Positions 7,532 through 16,913 of a DNA stretch of 64,000 nucleotides are shown piece by piece (the stretch's first letter is position 1; every line of letters begins with the position of its first letter). The stretch covers positions 52,173 through 116,172 of the forward strand of contig DATBJJ010000110.1 of NCBI GenBank assembly GCA_036556425.1, given 5' to 3'. Under the pieces are notes generated by a model that saw only the letters and a list, made by a program, of their open reading frames with translations, ran no database searches and was not told where the DNA came from. This DNA is from DATBJJ01 sp036556425. Lineage in GTDB: Bacteria; Acidobacteriota; Vicinamibacteria; Vicinamibacterales; 2-12-FULL-66-21. The position numbers were made by a program, and so were the translations under genes.

Positions 7532-8755
7532 TCATTGTTGCTTTGCGGCGGCGATGCCCGCCGCGCGCCCCGTGGCCCACGCCCAGTAGAAGTTGTAGCC
7601 GCCGATCGGTCCGAAGGCGTCGAGCATTTCGCCGCAGAGATAGAGCCCTTTGTGCAGGCGGCTCTCCATCGTCCGGTGATCGATGTCGGTCAGGCTCACG
7701 CCGCCGCCCGTGACCTCCGCCTTCTTGTAGCCTTCGTCGCCGCTCCATGGAAGCTCGCCCTGGACCAGCGTCTCGACGAGCGCGATCCGGTGAGCTCGTG
7801 TGAGGTGCGCCAGTGGAATTCGTGGATCGATGCCAGCGTTCGCGGCGAGGGACTCGGCGAGACGCGCGGGCAAGACCGCGCTGACCGCGCCGAGCACGGT
7901 TCGCGACCCCTGCGGCTCGAGCGCGCGCTTCCACTCCTCGCGATCGCGCGTCGTCCATCGCACGGTGATGCGCGCCGGCGATGGACCTTCCGTCCGCGAG
8001 CGAACCGCGACGTGCGAGACGTCCAGCACCGCCGGGCCGCTGTAGCCTCCATGCGTGAAGAGGAATCCTCCCGTCGCGACGGCCGACAGCGAGTTCGATC
8101 GCGCGGACAGCGTGACGTCGACGGAGATTCCGGCGAGCGGCGCGAAGGGCACGGCCGGGGCGGTCAGCGGCGTGAGCGCGGCGTACGTCTGGTGAATCGT
8201 GTGGCCCAGATGCCGCGCTATCTGAATGCCTTCGCCATCACTTCCAGTTTTTGGAACGGAGAGCCCACCCGTTGCGACGATCACCGCATCGGCATCGATC
8301 GGAACATCTCCGGCAACGTCGATGCGCCATGTCGATCCCGACGCGGCAACGCCAGTGACCCGTGCGTTCGTTCTCATGACGGCGCCGCGGCGTCTCGCGA
8401 GTGAATAGAGACGATCGCGCACGTCGCGCGCGCTCTGCGATCGCGGGAACAGCTTCGCGGATTCGACTTCCTCGACGAGCGGCAGTCCAGCGTCGCGCTC
8501 GAAGAACGCAATCTGATCGCGCAGCGGCCACGACCGGACGATGCGGCGAACGAGATGCGGAGGGGACTCGCTGACGAAGCGGGATTCGTCGAGACGCGAC
8601 GGGAGGATGTTGCACCGGCCGCCGCCGCTAATGAGGATCTTGCGGCCGCCGTCCGCGGTGCCTTCGAGGAGGAGCGTGTCGGCGCCTCCGGCCGCGGCGA
8701 AGATTGCCGCCATCGTTCCGGCGGCTCCCGCTCCGATGACGACGACCCGGGGCAT
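7532..8755 (-). CDS. NAD(P)/FAD-dependent oxidoreductase, HI0933/YhiN family
   Basis: This 407-residue flavoprotein has an N-terminal Rossmann GAGAAGTMAAIFAA and the family hallmark GGRKILISGGGRCN at about residues 36-50. The C-terminus has TGGGVSLTDID, LYLCGEMLDAFGPIGGYNF and WAWATGRAAG, all typical of the HI0933 family. The reaction of most members is unknown; relatives include rRNA dihydrouridine-forming flavoproteins (RdsA). It is cytoplasmic. The gene starts six bases after the stop of hldD on the same strand, so it is probably part of that operon, though no functional link to LPS is evident. Confidence 0.9.
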   Translation of the reverse strand: MPRVVVIGAGAAGTMAAIFAAAGGADTLLLEGTADGGRKILISGGGRCNILPSRLDESRFVSESPPHLVRRIVRSWPLRDQIAFFERDAGLPLVEEVESAKLFPRSQSARDVRDRLYSLARRRGAVMRTNARVTGVAASGSTWRIDVAGDVPIDADAVIVATGGLSVPKTGSDGEGIQIARHLGHTIHQTYAALTPLTAPAVPFAPLAGISVDVTLSARSNSLSAVATGGFLFTHGGYSGPAVLDVSHVAVRSRTEGPSPARITVRWTTRDREEWKRALEPQGSRTVLGAVSAVLPARLAESLAANAGIDPRIPLAHLTRAHRIALVETLVQGELPWSGDEGYKKAEVTGGGVSLTDIDHRTMESRLHKGLYLCGEMLDAFGPIGGYNFYWAWATGRAAGIAAAKQQ

Positions 8756-8761
8756 GCCCGT

Positions 8762-9793
8762 TCAGGCGTGCTTGAGGGGGACTTGCGCCGCCGGCACGCT
8801 TGCTTCGTCTCCAAGCCGGCGATTGGGGATCAAGTAGTCGCGAACGTATTCGGCGACGGCAGACGCGAGCGGCGCCGGCGCGCGATCGTATCCGCTCTCG
8901 CGCAGCCGATCGAGCATCGCGCGCGTCGAGTACTGATACTTGCCGCGGAGCTGCTCCGGCATGTCCACGAACTCGATGTTCCGCCTCACGCCCATCGCGT
9001 CGAACACCGCCGTCGCGAGATCGATCCATGTGTGCGCGCTGCCCGAGCCGACGTTGACGAGCCCCCGCACCGACGAATGCTCCGCCGCGTGCAGCGTCAT
9101 CGCAACCGCATCCTTCACGTAGACGAAGTCACGGCGCTGCTCGCCGTCTCTGAAGTCGGGTCGATCGCTTCGAAACAATTTCACGCGGCCCGTTTCGCGG
9201 ATCTGATGAAAGGCCTTGTTCACCATGCTCCGCATGTCGCCCTTGTGATCCTCGTTCGGTCCGAAGACGTTGAAGTACTTCAGTCCGGCGATCCGATCGA
9301 AATAGCCCCGGCGCCACGCGTAGAGATCGAACAGGTGCTTCGAGTAGCCGTACATGTTCAGCGGGCGAAGCGATCGAAGGTCGAAGTCCTCGGCCAGATC
9401 GCCCTCCAGCGCGCCGTACGTCGCGGCCGACGAGGCGTAGACGAAGCGGACGTCGCGGCGGCACGCCCAGTCGGCAAGCGTTTTCGTGAAGGCGAAGTTG
9501 TTCGTCGCGAGGTACGACGCGTCGGTCTCGGTCGTGGAGGAGCACGCACCGAGATGGAGGATCGTCGTGACGTTGTCGAGCGCGCCGCGATCCATCGCGG
9601 CCTCGAGCCGGTCCGCTTCGAGATAGTCGTCGAACGCGAGAGGCGTGAGATTGCGCCACTTCTCGCTGCGCCCGAGCCGATCGACGATGAGGATGCGGTC
9701 GTGGCCCTTCCGGTTGAGCGCCCAGACGAGGGCGCTGCCGATGAAGCCGGCGCCGCCCGTCACGAGCGTGAGGCCCTTGTCGATGGGGGTCAT
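8762..9793 (-). CDS. hldD: ADP-L-glycero-D-manno-heptose 6-epimerase
   Basis: This 343-residue short-chain dehydrogenase-type epimerase has an NADP-binding TGGAGFIGSALVWAL near the N-terminus, YASSAATYG (catalytic Ser/Thr region, about 118-126) and the YxxxK pair in MYGYSKHLFDLYAW. FDDYLEADRLE, YFNVFGPNEDHKGDMRSMV and RDFVYVKDAV are signature blocks of HldD/RfaD. It converts ADP-D,D-heptose to ADP-L,D-heptose for lipopolysaccharide inner core, which implies a Gram-negative envelope. Length is close to the E. coli enzyme (310) with a C-terminal tail. It sits 22 bases downstream of the alcohol dehydrogenase gene. The other heptose genes are not in this window. Confidence 0.93.
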   Translation of the reverse strand: MTPIDKGLTLVTGGAGFIGSALVWALNRKGHDRILIVDRLGRSEKWRNLTPLAFDDYLEADRLEAAMDRGALDNVTTILHLGACSSTTETDASYLATNNFAFTKTLADWACRRDVRFVYASSAATYGALEGDLAEDFDLRSLRPLNMYGYSKHLFDLYAWRRGYFDRIAGLKYFNVFGPNEDHKGDMRSMVNKAFHQIRETGRVKLFRSDRPDFRDGEQRRDFVYVKDAVAMTLHAAEHSSVRGLVNVGSGSAHTWIDLATAVFDAMGVRRNIEFVDMPEQLRGKYQYSTRAMLDRLRESGYDRAPAPLASAVAEYVRDYLIPNRRLGDEASVPAAQVPLKHA

Positions 9794-9815
9794 CGCGACT
9801 GGGCAATTCTAGCAG

Positions 9816-10859
9816 TTAGGACGGCATCAACACCGACTTGATGACGCGCCCCTCGTGCATCGCGTCGAACGCCTCGCGCCATCCGGAGAGCGGCGCGCGC
9901 AGCCCGACGATCCGATCGGCCCGAGTCACGCCGCGATCGAGCAGATGGATCACGCGCTCCCACACCGGCCAGTTGTGGCTGAACGATCCTTGGACGTGCA
10001 CGTTCCCTTGGACGACCGGGTTGACGTCGGTCGCGATGATCTGCGGCGACCAGCCGACCTTCGTCACCTGCCCGTCCGGGCGGACGATACGGAGCGCCGT
10101 CGCGAGCGCGGTGCTCGCGCCGGTGGCGTCGCAGACGAGATCGGCGCCAATCGGCGCCACGCTTCGGACGATTTCATTGAGGTCCTGCGAATCGACGTCG
10201 ACGCCATGCGTTGCGCCGAGATCGCGCGCGGCGGCGAGCCGATCGGCGTCGTGCCGGAGGCCGGCAACGATCAGCGGATCCGCGCCGGCAAGCGCCGCCA
10301 TGCGCGCGCAGAGTAGGCCGATCGGTCCCGGTCCGAGGACCACGACGACGTCCCCCGGACGGATCGTCGAGTTGACGCACATGGCTTGAAAGGCGACGGA
10401 GTGCGGCTCGGCGAGGCACGCGAGATCGAACGGCAGCGTATCGGGAATCCGGTGCAGGCATCGAGCAGGTACGCGGACGTACTGCGACATCGCGCCGTCG
10501 ATTCCGTAGCCGAAGCCCTTTCGCGCGGGACAAAGGTTGTAACGCCCGGTGCGGCACATCAGACACGCGCCGCAGATTTCGGCGGCCGTCTCGCAGACCA
10601 CGCGATCGCCCTCGCGGATCCCGGGCGTGCCGCGTCCGAGCTTCGCCACCGTTCCGCCGAACTCATGCCCGAGCACCACCGGCACGTTGACCGTCCAGGA
10701 GTGCGTGTTGTGCGCCTGGTGGACGTCGGATCCGCAAACGGATACCGCGCCAACTTCCAGGAGCGCCTCGCCGTCGCCGATGTCCGGCACGGGGACTTCG
10801 CGGAGCTCTACGGCGAGCGGCTTCAGCGCGTACTGGACGACGGCGGGTTGAGTCGGCAT
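9816..10859 (-). CDS. Zinc-dependent alcohol/polyol dehydrogenase (MDR superfamily)
   Basis: This 347-residue protein has catalytic zinc ligands in SVCGSDVHQAHN and LGHEFGG, and a structural-zinc Cys cluster in CGACLMCRTGRYNLC. The nucleotide-binding VVVLGPGPIGLLCARMAALAG comes at mid-protein. The pattern resembles sorbitol/L-iditol or threonine dehydrogenases; the actual alcohol cannot be told from sequence. It is the first gene of the leftward run that continues with hldD, an HI0933-type flavoprotein and a zinc finger, and is divergent from the DUF1835 gene with about 75 bases between. Confidence 0.9.
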   Translation of the reverse strand: MPTQPAVVQYALKPLAVELREVPVPDIGDGEALLEVGAVSVCGSDVHQAHNTHSWTVNVPVVLGHEFGGTVAKLGRGTPGIREGDRVVCETAAEICGACLMCRTGRYNLCPARKGFGYGIDGAMSQYVRVPARCLHRIPDTLPFDLACLAEPHSVAFQAMCVNSTIRPGDVVVVLGPGPIGLLCARMAALAGADPLIVAGLRHDADRLAAARDLGATHGVDVDSQDLNEIVRSVAPIGADLVCDATGASTALATALRIVRPDGQVTKVGWSPQIIATDVNPVVQGNVHVQGSFSHNWPVWERVIHLLDRGVTRADRIVGLRAPLSGWREAFDAMHEGRVIKSVLMPS

Positions 10860-10935
10860 GCGCGCATTGTAGAACGGTCCAAGAACGGTTTCGTGACGCT
10901 CGAACGGACCGCCGGGATCTGTCAGACTAGGATCC

Positions 10936-11952
10936 GTGACGACCGAGGTCTCTTCACGGACGCTTCACGTCGCGAACGGCACGTGCACGACCGCTCTGCT
11001 CGGCGCGGCGGGCATTCCCGGACGGGCTTCTATCTGGGCCGATCCGCTTCACGACGGACCCGTACCATCCGGTCTCTCTGACGACGATCTGCTCAACCTG
11101 CGGGTGGACTACTTGAGCGGAAAGCTCGACGGCTATCCGCCGTCGCCCGCAAGCCAAGATCCCGTCAACGATTTGCGCGCGTGGCGCGCCGCGATCGACG
11201 ACGTGGCGTCGTACGACGAGATCGTCTTGTGGTTCGAGCACGACCTCTTCGATCAGCTCAATCTGATCCAGTTGCTCGATCACGTCTCGCGCGACGGCGT
11301 TCGCGCGAAGCCGATCAGCCTCATCTGCGTCGGCGGGTTTCCAGGACATCCCAACTTCAAAGGTCTCGGCGAGCTGAGCCCCGCCGAGATCGGATCGCTC
11401 GTCGGCACGCGGCGCCTTGTCGGCGAGGCGCAGATGGCGCTCGCGAACCGTGCGTGGAATGCGTTCCGCGATCCTGATCCGCGCGCGATCGAGCGGCTGA
11501 TTCAAGCCGACACGTCCGCGCTGCCGTTTCTGCGCGCGGCGCTTCGCCGTCACCTGCAGGAGTTTCCGTGGACGCGCGACGGTCTCTCGCGCTGCGAGCG
11601 GAGACTCATGACGCTTGCCGAGCGCGAGCCGATCGGGATTCACGATGCGTTCCCGCGCATGCACGAAGGAGAGGACGCGTTCTACATCGCGGACGGATCG
11701 TTCTGGGATCTCGCGGTGGAGCTCGAGCGCGCGTCGCTCGTGACGATCGACGCGCCGTCCCGCCATCCGTACGACTTTCCGGACGGAACGATCGTGCTGA
11801 CGGCCCTCGGCGGCGACGTGCTCGGCGGACGCGAGGATCGCATCGCGCGCTGCGGCATCGATCGATGGATCGGCGCGGTGCACCTCGAAGGATCGAACGG
11901 CGTCTGGCGCTGGGACGACGCGGCGGGCGCGCTCGTGCCGCCGCAGCCATGA
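10936..11952 (+). CDS. DUF1835 domain-containing protein
   Basis: This 338-residue cytoplasmic protein starts at GTG 10936. The N-terminal third carries the DUF1835 pattern: HVANGTCTTALLGAAGI, IWADPLHDGPVP, then DEIVLWFEHDLFDQLNLIQLL and SLICVGGFPG. The C-terminal part is helical with LPFLRAALRRHLQEFPWTRDGLSRCERR, typical of the associated DUF3658-type region. Function is unknown; the WFEHDLFDQ motif is conserved in the family. Its TGA overlaps the ATG of the HAD hydrolase, so the two are co-translated. Confidence 0.85.
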   Translation: MTTEVSSRTLHVANGTCTTALLGAAGIPGRASIWADPLHDGPVPSGLSDDDLLNLRVDYLSGKLDGYPPSPASQDPVNDLRAWRAAIDDVASYDEIVLWFEHDLFDQLNLIQLLDHVSRDGVRAKPISLICVGGFPGHPNFKGLGELSPAEIGSLVGTRRLVGEAQMALANRAWNAFRDPDPRAIERLIQADTSALPFLRAALRRHLQEFPWTRDGLSRCERRLMTLAEREPIGIHDAFPRMHEGEDAFYIADGSFWDLAVELERASLVTIDAPSRHPYDFPDGTIVLTALGGDVLGGREDRIARCGIDRWIGAVHLEGSNGVWRWDDAAGALVPPQP

Positions 11953-12617
11953 CGAAGCGCGCGCTGATCTTCGATCTCGACGGAACCCTCGTCGACACCG
12001 TCTACGCGCACGTGTTCGCCTGGCAGAAGGCGCTCGAGGAGGCGTCGCTGCCGATCGACGCCTGGCGCGTGCACCGGAAGATTGGCATGAGCGGCGGGCT
12101 GTTCACGCGCGCGATCGCGCGCGAGATCGGTCGAGAGCTGGAGCCGGAGTTGGTGCGCACGCTGCAAGATCGGCACGGCGAGCTTTACAAACAGCTGCTG
12201 CCGTCGCCGCGCCCGCTTCCGGGCGCCGTGGAGCTGCTCCGCCGATTGCGGGACCTCGGCGTGCCCTTCGGCATCGCGACCTCGGGACGGCGGCCCGAGA
12301 TCGACGAGTCGCTCGCCGTCCTCGAGATTCCGGAGCGGACCGTCGTCATCGAGCGCGGTGACGTCGCGCGCGCGAAGCCGGAGCCGGATCTGTTTCTCGC
12401 GTGTCAGGAGCGGCTCGGCGTCGAGGCTCGCGATTGCTTCGTCGTCGGCGACGCGGTGTGGGATCTGCTCGCGGCGCGCCGCGCGGGCATGTTGAGCGTC
12501 GGCCTGCTCAGCGGAGGCTACGGCGCGGAGGAACTGATCCGCGCCGGCGCGTTCCGCGTCTATCGCGATCCCCAAGAGCTCGACGACTCCCTCGACGAGC
12601 TCGGGATGCTGCCCTGA
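11949..12617 (+). CDS. HAD-superfamily hydrolase (phosphoglycolate phosphatase/beta-phosphoglucomutase-like)
   Basis: This 222-residue protein starts at ATG 11949, inside an ATGA overlap with the DUF1835 gene. HAD motif I is FDLDGTLVDT at the N-terminus, motif II lies in FGIATSGRR, motif III Lys in ARAKPEPDLFL, and motif IV in VVGDAVWDLLAARRAG. A helical cap sits between motifs I and II (about residues 18-90), as in subclass IA phosphatases. The likely activity is removal of phosphate from a small metabolite; substrate not predictable. Confidence 0.9.
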   Translation: MTKRALIFDLDGTLVDTVYAHVFAWQKALEEASLPIDAWRVHRKIGMSGGLFTRAIAREIGRELEPELVRTLQDRHGELYKQLLPSPRPLPGAVELLRRLRDLGVPFGIATSGRRPEIDESLAVLEIPERTVVIERGDVARAKPEPDLFLACQERLGVEARDCFVVGDAVWDLLAARRAGMLSVGLLSGGYGAEELIRAGAFRVYRDPQELDDSLDELGMLP

Positions 12618-12619
12618 GA

Positions 12620-12636
12620 CTGGGGTCAGACCCCAG
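12620..12636. repeat. Palindrome CTGGGGTC-A-GACCCCAG between convergent genes
   Basis: This perfect inverted repeat has 8-bp arms around one base. It lies three bases after the HAD gene stop and ten bases before the stop of the convergent M28 peptidase gene. This GGGGTCAGACCCC element is a recurrent intergenic palindrome in several phyla, often linked to REP-associated tyrosine transposases. Here it may also end transcription from both sides, although no T-run follows. Confidence 0.55.
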
Positions 12637-12646
12637 CCGAACACCG

Positions 12647-13942
12647 CTATTTCTTCACAGTCGCGCCGGTCAGTTGTGCAAGCGCTGCCAAGGTCGTCTG
12701 CGCGGCGTTCAGACCCAGACGGAAATCCTTGTCGGAGAACGTCGCGTAGACGTCCGTCGGCTGGTGCCAGTGCGGATCCCATCCGCCGCCGATCTGTGAG
12801 CCGCGCTCGTTCTCGCGCAGGCTGATCGACGCGACGACGTCCATGAAGGCCGTCGAGTCCGTGTTCGTCATGTGCGGACCGACGGCGGCCGGGTAATCCG
12901 TCGCGTACTTCTCGTTCGCGGTCTTGAAGAACCACGCCAGCTTCTGCGCGCCCTCCGACATTTTCGACGTGGACTGGAACTCGATGTTCACGTCCGCCTC
13001 GCGCCGCTGTTCCGGGCTGACTTTGCCGTCCGCGTCCGGCATGCCGTGATCGAACAGCATCATGTCGTGCTGGATCATGCCGAGCCATTTCGGCTCCGGA
13101 TACTTGCCCGAGCCGGGCGGATCCTCCTTGCCTTGCAGATCCTTGCGCTGCTCGACGTAGGCGCGCGCGCCGTTGAGGCCGGTCTCCTCGTTGTTCCAGA
13201 GCGCGAACCTGATCGATCGCTCGGTTTGCACGTCCGGCGAGTTGAGGACGCGCGCGATTTCCATCACGAGCGCCGTTCCGGATCCGTCGTCGTTTGCGGC
13301 CTCGCCCCACCCGTGTCCGTCCATGTGGCCGCCGATGATGTACATCTCGTCGGGACGCGTCGTGCCGACCTTCGTGCAATAGACCTCTTCGCGCGGACCG
13401 GGCGTCGTCGGCTGCGTGTTGAGCTCGCGCAGCTTCTCGTCCGGCTGCAGGTTCGGATCGTTGTTGACGCCGGTGCGGCCACGCGTGCCGAATACCGTTC
13501 CGGTCGGTCCGCCACGACCGCGCCCGCGGCCTCGCTGTCCAGTGCCGCGCCCTTCGCCTCTTCCCTCGCCGCGTCCTTGGACGGCATCACCCGCGGCGCC
13601 CGTTCCAGCGCCGCGGCCCGCTGGCTTGTAGTCGTACTTGATCCGCTCGGTGTTCGCGCAGCCGTAGCTCTTGAGCTGCGCTTCGATCCAGTCGATCGCC
13701 GCGCGATTGCGATCGGTACCCTGACGGCGATCGCCGAACTGCGTGAGTCCCTTGATGGTGGCTTTGTATTTTTCGAGGTCGAGGCGATCGACGAGCAGCT
13801 TCACCTGATCGGGTGGGGCATCCGCTGCCGCTTGAGGCGCCGCTGCTGGCTGCGTCGGCGCGGCGGTCTGCTGACCGATTGCCGTCGTTCCCAATCCCAC
13901 CAGCACGAACGCCGCGGTGACGATTCCCCAGTTCGGACGCAT
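12647..13942 (-). CDS. Secreted M28-family zinc aminopeptidase/exopeptidase
   Basis: I start this 431-residue protein at ATG 13942, preceded by GGAGGG and opening with a signal peptide (MRPNWGIVTAAFVLVGLG). An Ala/Pro/Gln-rich stretch follows. The M28 metal ligands are visible: GGHMDGHGWG (His, Asp), ANDDGSG (bridging Asp), WNNEETGLNGA (catalytic Glu-Glu), MIQHDMML (Asp) and HWHQPTDV (final His). An unusual Gly/Arg-rich insertion, about 50 residues with RGEGRGEGRG repeats, sits near residues 120-170 before the catalytic core. It probably trims peptides in the periplasm or outside the cell. Confidence 0.9.
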   Translation of the reverse strand: MRPNWGIVTAAFVLVGLGTTAIGQQTAAPTQPAAAPQAAADAPPDQVKLLVDRLDLEKYKATIKGLTQFGDRRQGTDRNRAAIDWIEAQLKSYGCANTERIKYDYKPAGRGAGTGAAGDAVQGRGEGRGEGRGTGQRGRGRGRGGPTGTVFGTRGRTGVNNDPNLQPDEKLRELNTQPTTPGPREEVYCTKVGTTRPDEMYIIGGHMDGHGWGEAANDDGSGTALVMEIARVLNSPDVQTERSIRFALWNNEETGLNGARAYVEQRKDLQGKEDPPGSGKYPEPKWLGMIQHDMMLFDHGMPDADGKVSPEQRREADVNIEFQSTSKMSEGAQKLAWFFKTANEKYATDYPAAVGPHMTNTDSTAFMDVVASISLRENERGSQIGGGWDPHWHQPTDVYATFSDKDFRLGLNAAQTTLAALAQLTGATVKK

Positions 13943-14006
13943 GCACCCTCCTCCCGACGCGAAGTCTATCATTCGACACGACGAGCACGATGACACGATG
14001 GTGGCC

Positions 14007-16913
14007 TCATCGGCCGATGCGAAGGCGCTCTTTCAATTCCTCGATCCAGTTCTGCACGACGATCACCTGCGCCGGGCGTACGGCGGCGGGCGGGCCATCG
14101 AGAATGAACAGGAATCGTCTGCCGTTCGGCGAGACTTCGTAGTCTCCGCCGAGACGTCCACCGAAGGGCTTCACAGGGAAGAGCCGGCTCGGCTGACCCG
14201 CCGAGAAGTTGTCGCCGACGGTGACGGGGACCGTCATCAGGCCGCTCGGATCGAGATACAAGAGCTCGCGTCCGTCCGGCGACCATCGCGGCGATGTGCC
14301 GCCGCCCGCGGAAATCTGCCAGCGTCCTCGATCGACATTCGGGTACGGTCGCACGTAGACCTCGAAGCGTCCCGATTCGTCGGACTGATACGCGAGCCAC
14401 TTGCCGTTCGGCGAGACCTGCGGATCGAGCTGCGCGAAGTTGCCGTCGAGCAGCACGCGCACGGCGCGATCCGGCGGCGTCACGCTCGCGATTGCCTGAT
14501 TGCGGAAGCTCCTGAACAGCGCGAAGAGCAGCGTCCGTCCATCGGGCGTCCACGAGTACGGACTGTGAATGGGTCCGTCGGTCGAGGTCAATCGCTCGAT
14601 CGCGCCGGCGCCTTGCGCGTCGCGGCGGAAGAGTCCCGGGCCCTCGCGCTCCGATCGAAACGCCACGGTCCGGCTGTCGGGCGACCACGTCGGCATCGTT
14701 TCGATCGTCGGATCGAACGTGAGGCGCGTCATCGTGTGCCGCTCGGGATCGGCGATCCAGATGTCGGTGTTGCCTCGCTCGCGGATGGAGAGCGCGATGC
14801 GTTTGCCGTCTGGCGACAGGCTCACGCGAACGTACGGCCCCGGTTCCAACGCGACGGCGGTCTCGTTGCCGTCGCGATCGATCCACACGAGGCGCTGCAG
14901 TCCCGTGTCCGCTTCACCGGCAGGCAAGTACGCCATCGATCCACTCGCGGACACGGCATAGTGGAGCACCGTGTTGTCGGTATCCTCGATGCCTTCGACC
15001 AGCGGAACCGCGGCGCCCGAGGTCGCTCCGCGCGCGAGATCGAATGGCACACCCCACAGCGATCGCTCGCGCGAGAAGACCAGGAGTCCATTCGCGGCGG
15101 TGTCCGCCTCGAGATAGCGCCCGTGCGTGCCTTCGGTGACGACGCGCGTCTCGCCCGAGTCGAGTCGAAGCGCGACGCGTCGCGTGGAACCGCTGACGAT
15201 GGTGAAGAGAATCGTCCGGCCGTCCGGCAGCGCCTGGGGCAGGAGATGCATCGTGTCGCCGCGGCCCGCATCGAGGCTCGTCAACGCAACGATCGGTCCG
15301 CCTGACGCGGCGACGCGCTGCAGGACCCTGCTCGTGTTCGTCGCGAAGACGATCGTGTCGTCGCGCATCCACGCCGCGGTCACGCCGCCGGGTGCGGGGC
15401 AGATCACGACCGGCGCGCTCCCGTCGAGCGCGACGCGCTTGAGCACGCCGTCTCCGTCGAAGCCAAGCCACCGGCCGTCGGGCGAGAAGAACGGCGCCGT
15501 CCCGTTTTCCGTTCCGGCGATCGGCTCGGGATCGAGATCGCGCATCGCGCGCCGGAACAGCTGCACGACGCCGTTCCGCCGCGCGCGATACACCAACGTC
15601 TGCCCATCGGGCGAGAGCGCGGTCATCGGTTGGAATCCCGTCACCGGTTGATCGCCCGCCGGCAGCGGCGCCATGAACCGCGCGACGGGATGCGAAACGG
15701 TGCCGCGAGGCAGGAGCATCAGCGCGGCGGCGAGCGCACCGGCGGCGACGCCGCCGCCGAGCGTTCCCGCGATTTTCCACGATGACGGGATCGTCCGCGC
15801 CGCCGTCAGGGGCGGCGTCGACGCATCGTCGAAATCGAGGATCGCGTCGCCGATGTAGCCCAGCCGCCGATCGCGATTCTTCTCGAGCGATCGGCGCAGC
15901 AGTCTGCGGATCGGCTCGGGAGTCGCCGCCGGCAGGAGGCTGAACGCCGGCTCGCGCTCGATCACGAGCGCGAGGATCTCGTGCGTCGAGGAGCCGGGAA
16001 ACGCGCGGGTGCCCGTGAGCATCTCGAACAGCACGCACCCGAACGCCCAGATGTCCGCTCGCTCGTCCACCGCGGCGCTTCGAATCTGCTCGGGGCTCAT
16101 GTAGGCGGCCGTGCCGAGGAGGACACCCGCGGCCTGCGCGCTGAGGTCGGCGGCGTGAATTGGCGCGCCCGCGGTGGCAGGCTCGAGAATTCTCGCGAGC
16201 CCGAAATCGAGAATCTTCACGCCGTCGTCGCCGACGATCTTGATGTTGGCCGGCTTCAAGTCGCGGTGCAGAATGCCGCGCGCATGCGCCGCCTCTATCG
16301 CGACGGCCAATCGTCTGGCGATGGCCAGCGCCTCGTCGAGCGGCAGCGCGCCTCCCTCGAGGCGCTCGGCGAGCGTTGGTCCTTCGACGAGCTCGAGCAC
16401 GAGCGCTTCGATGCCGTGCTCCGCCGCGATTCCGTGAATGGCGCCGATGCCCGGATGACTGAGCGCTGCGAGGACGCGAGCCTCGCGATGAAAGCGCGCG
16501 ACGCGCCCGGGATCGGTCGCGAACTGCGCGGGCAGCAGCTTCAGCGCGACGTCCCGATCGAGCCGAAGATCGCGAGCGCGATAGACTTCGCCCATTCCGC
16601 CGCGGCCGATGAACCCGGTGATCTCGTACTGCTCGATCCGATCGCCGATGGAGAGAACGCCGCCGGACTCCGCGTCCGCGCCGTCGATCATCGATCGTTC
16701 GATCTCGTCGCCGAGCGGTCCCGACAACGCACCCCCTGGATCGAGGAATCCATCGTCGCTCGCCGCCTCGGCGAGGACCGCGCGGAGCGCCGCGGCAAGC
16801 GCCGGATCGCGGACGGCGACGCGCGCGACGAACGCGTCGCGTTCATCCGCAGCGAGCGCCAGCGCGCGATCGAGCAGCGCGTCGGCGTCAGGCCATTTCG
16901 TCAGATCGGTCAT
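14007..16913 (-). CDS. Membrane Ser/Thr protein kinase with C-terminal WD40/TolB-type beta-propeller
   Basis: The start is at ATG 16913 (968 residues), overlapping the sigma gene stop in ATGA. An N-terminal helical segment (1-80) precedes a complete kinase domain (about 95-355): Gly loop GRGGMGEVYRA, Lys125 in VALKLLP, catalytic HRDLKPANIKI (Asp218), DFGLARI (236-238) and YMSPEQ. A single transmembrane helix (about 381-401) leads to a periplasmic six- or seven-bladed propeller built from repeated SPDGxxL, SPDGRWLGFD, TPDGRTLLFA and SPNGKWLAYQ motifs. Ligand binding outside would control the kinase inside. Its partner is the coupled ECF sigma factor. Confidence 0.93.
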   Translation of the reverse strand: MTDLTKWPDADALLDRALALAADERDAFVARVAVRDPALAAALRAVLAEAASDDGFLDPGGALSGPLGDEIERSMIDGADAESGGVLSIGDRIEQYEITGFIGRGGMGEVYRARDLRLDRDVALKLLPAQFATDPGRVARFHREARVLAALSHPGIGAIHGIAAEHGIEALVLELVEGPTLAERLEGGALPLDEALAIARRLAVAIEAAHARGILHRDLKPANIKIVGDDGVKILDFGLARILEPATAGAPIHAADLSAQAAGVLLGTAAYMSPEQIRSAAVDERADIWAFGCVLFEMLTGTRAFPGSSTHEILALVIEREPAFSLLPAATPEPIRRLLRRSLEKNRDRRLGYIGDAILDFDDASTPPLTAARTIPSSWKIAGTLGGGVAAGALAAALMLLPRGTVSHPVARFMAPLPAGDQPVTGFQPMTALSPDGQTLVYRARRNGVVQLFRRAMRDLDPEPIAGTENGTAPFFSPDGRWLGFDGDGVLKRVALDGSAPVVICPAPGGVTAAWMRDDTIVFATNTSRVLQRVAASGGPIVALTSLDAGRGDTMHLLPQALPDGRTILFTIVSGSTRRVALRLDSGETRVVTEGTHGRYLEADTAANGLLVFSRERSLWGVPFDLARGATSGAAVPLVEGIEDTDNTVLHYAVSASGSMAYLPAGEADTGLQRLVWIDRDGNETAVALEPGPYVRVSLSPDGKRIALSIRERGNTDIWIADPERHTMTRLTFDPTIETMPTWSPDSRTVAFRSEREGPGLFRRDAQGAGAIERLTSTDGPIHSPYSWTPDGRTLLFALFRSFRNQAIASVTPPDRAVRVLLDGNFAQLDPQVSPNGKWLAYQSDESGRFEVYVRPYPNVDRGRWQISAGGGTSPRWSPDGRELLYLDPSGLMTVPVTVGDNFSAGQPSRLFPVKPFGGRLGGDYEVSPNGRRFLFILDGPPAAVRPAQVIVVQNWIEELKERLRIGR

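Noticed and set aside
11682..13379. 565-codon open frame on the minus strand
   Set aside because: It runs across DUF1835, HAD and M28 genes in wrong frames; low-complexity Arg/Asp sequence.
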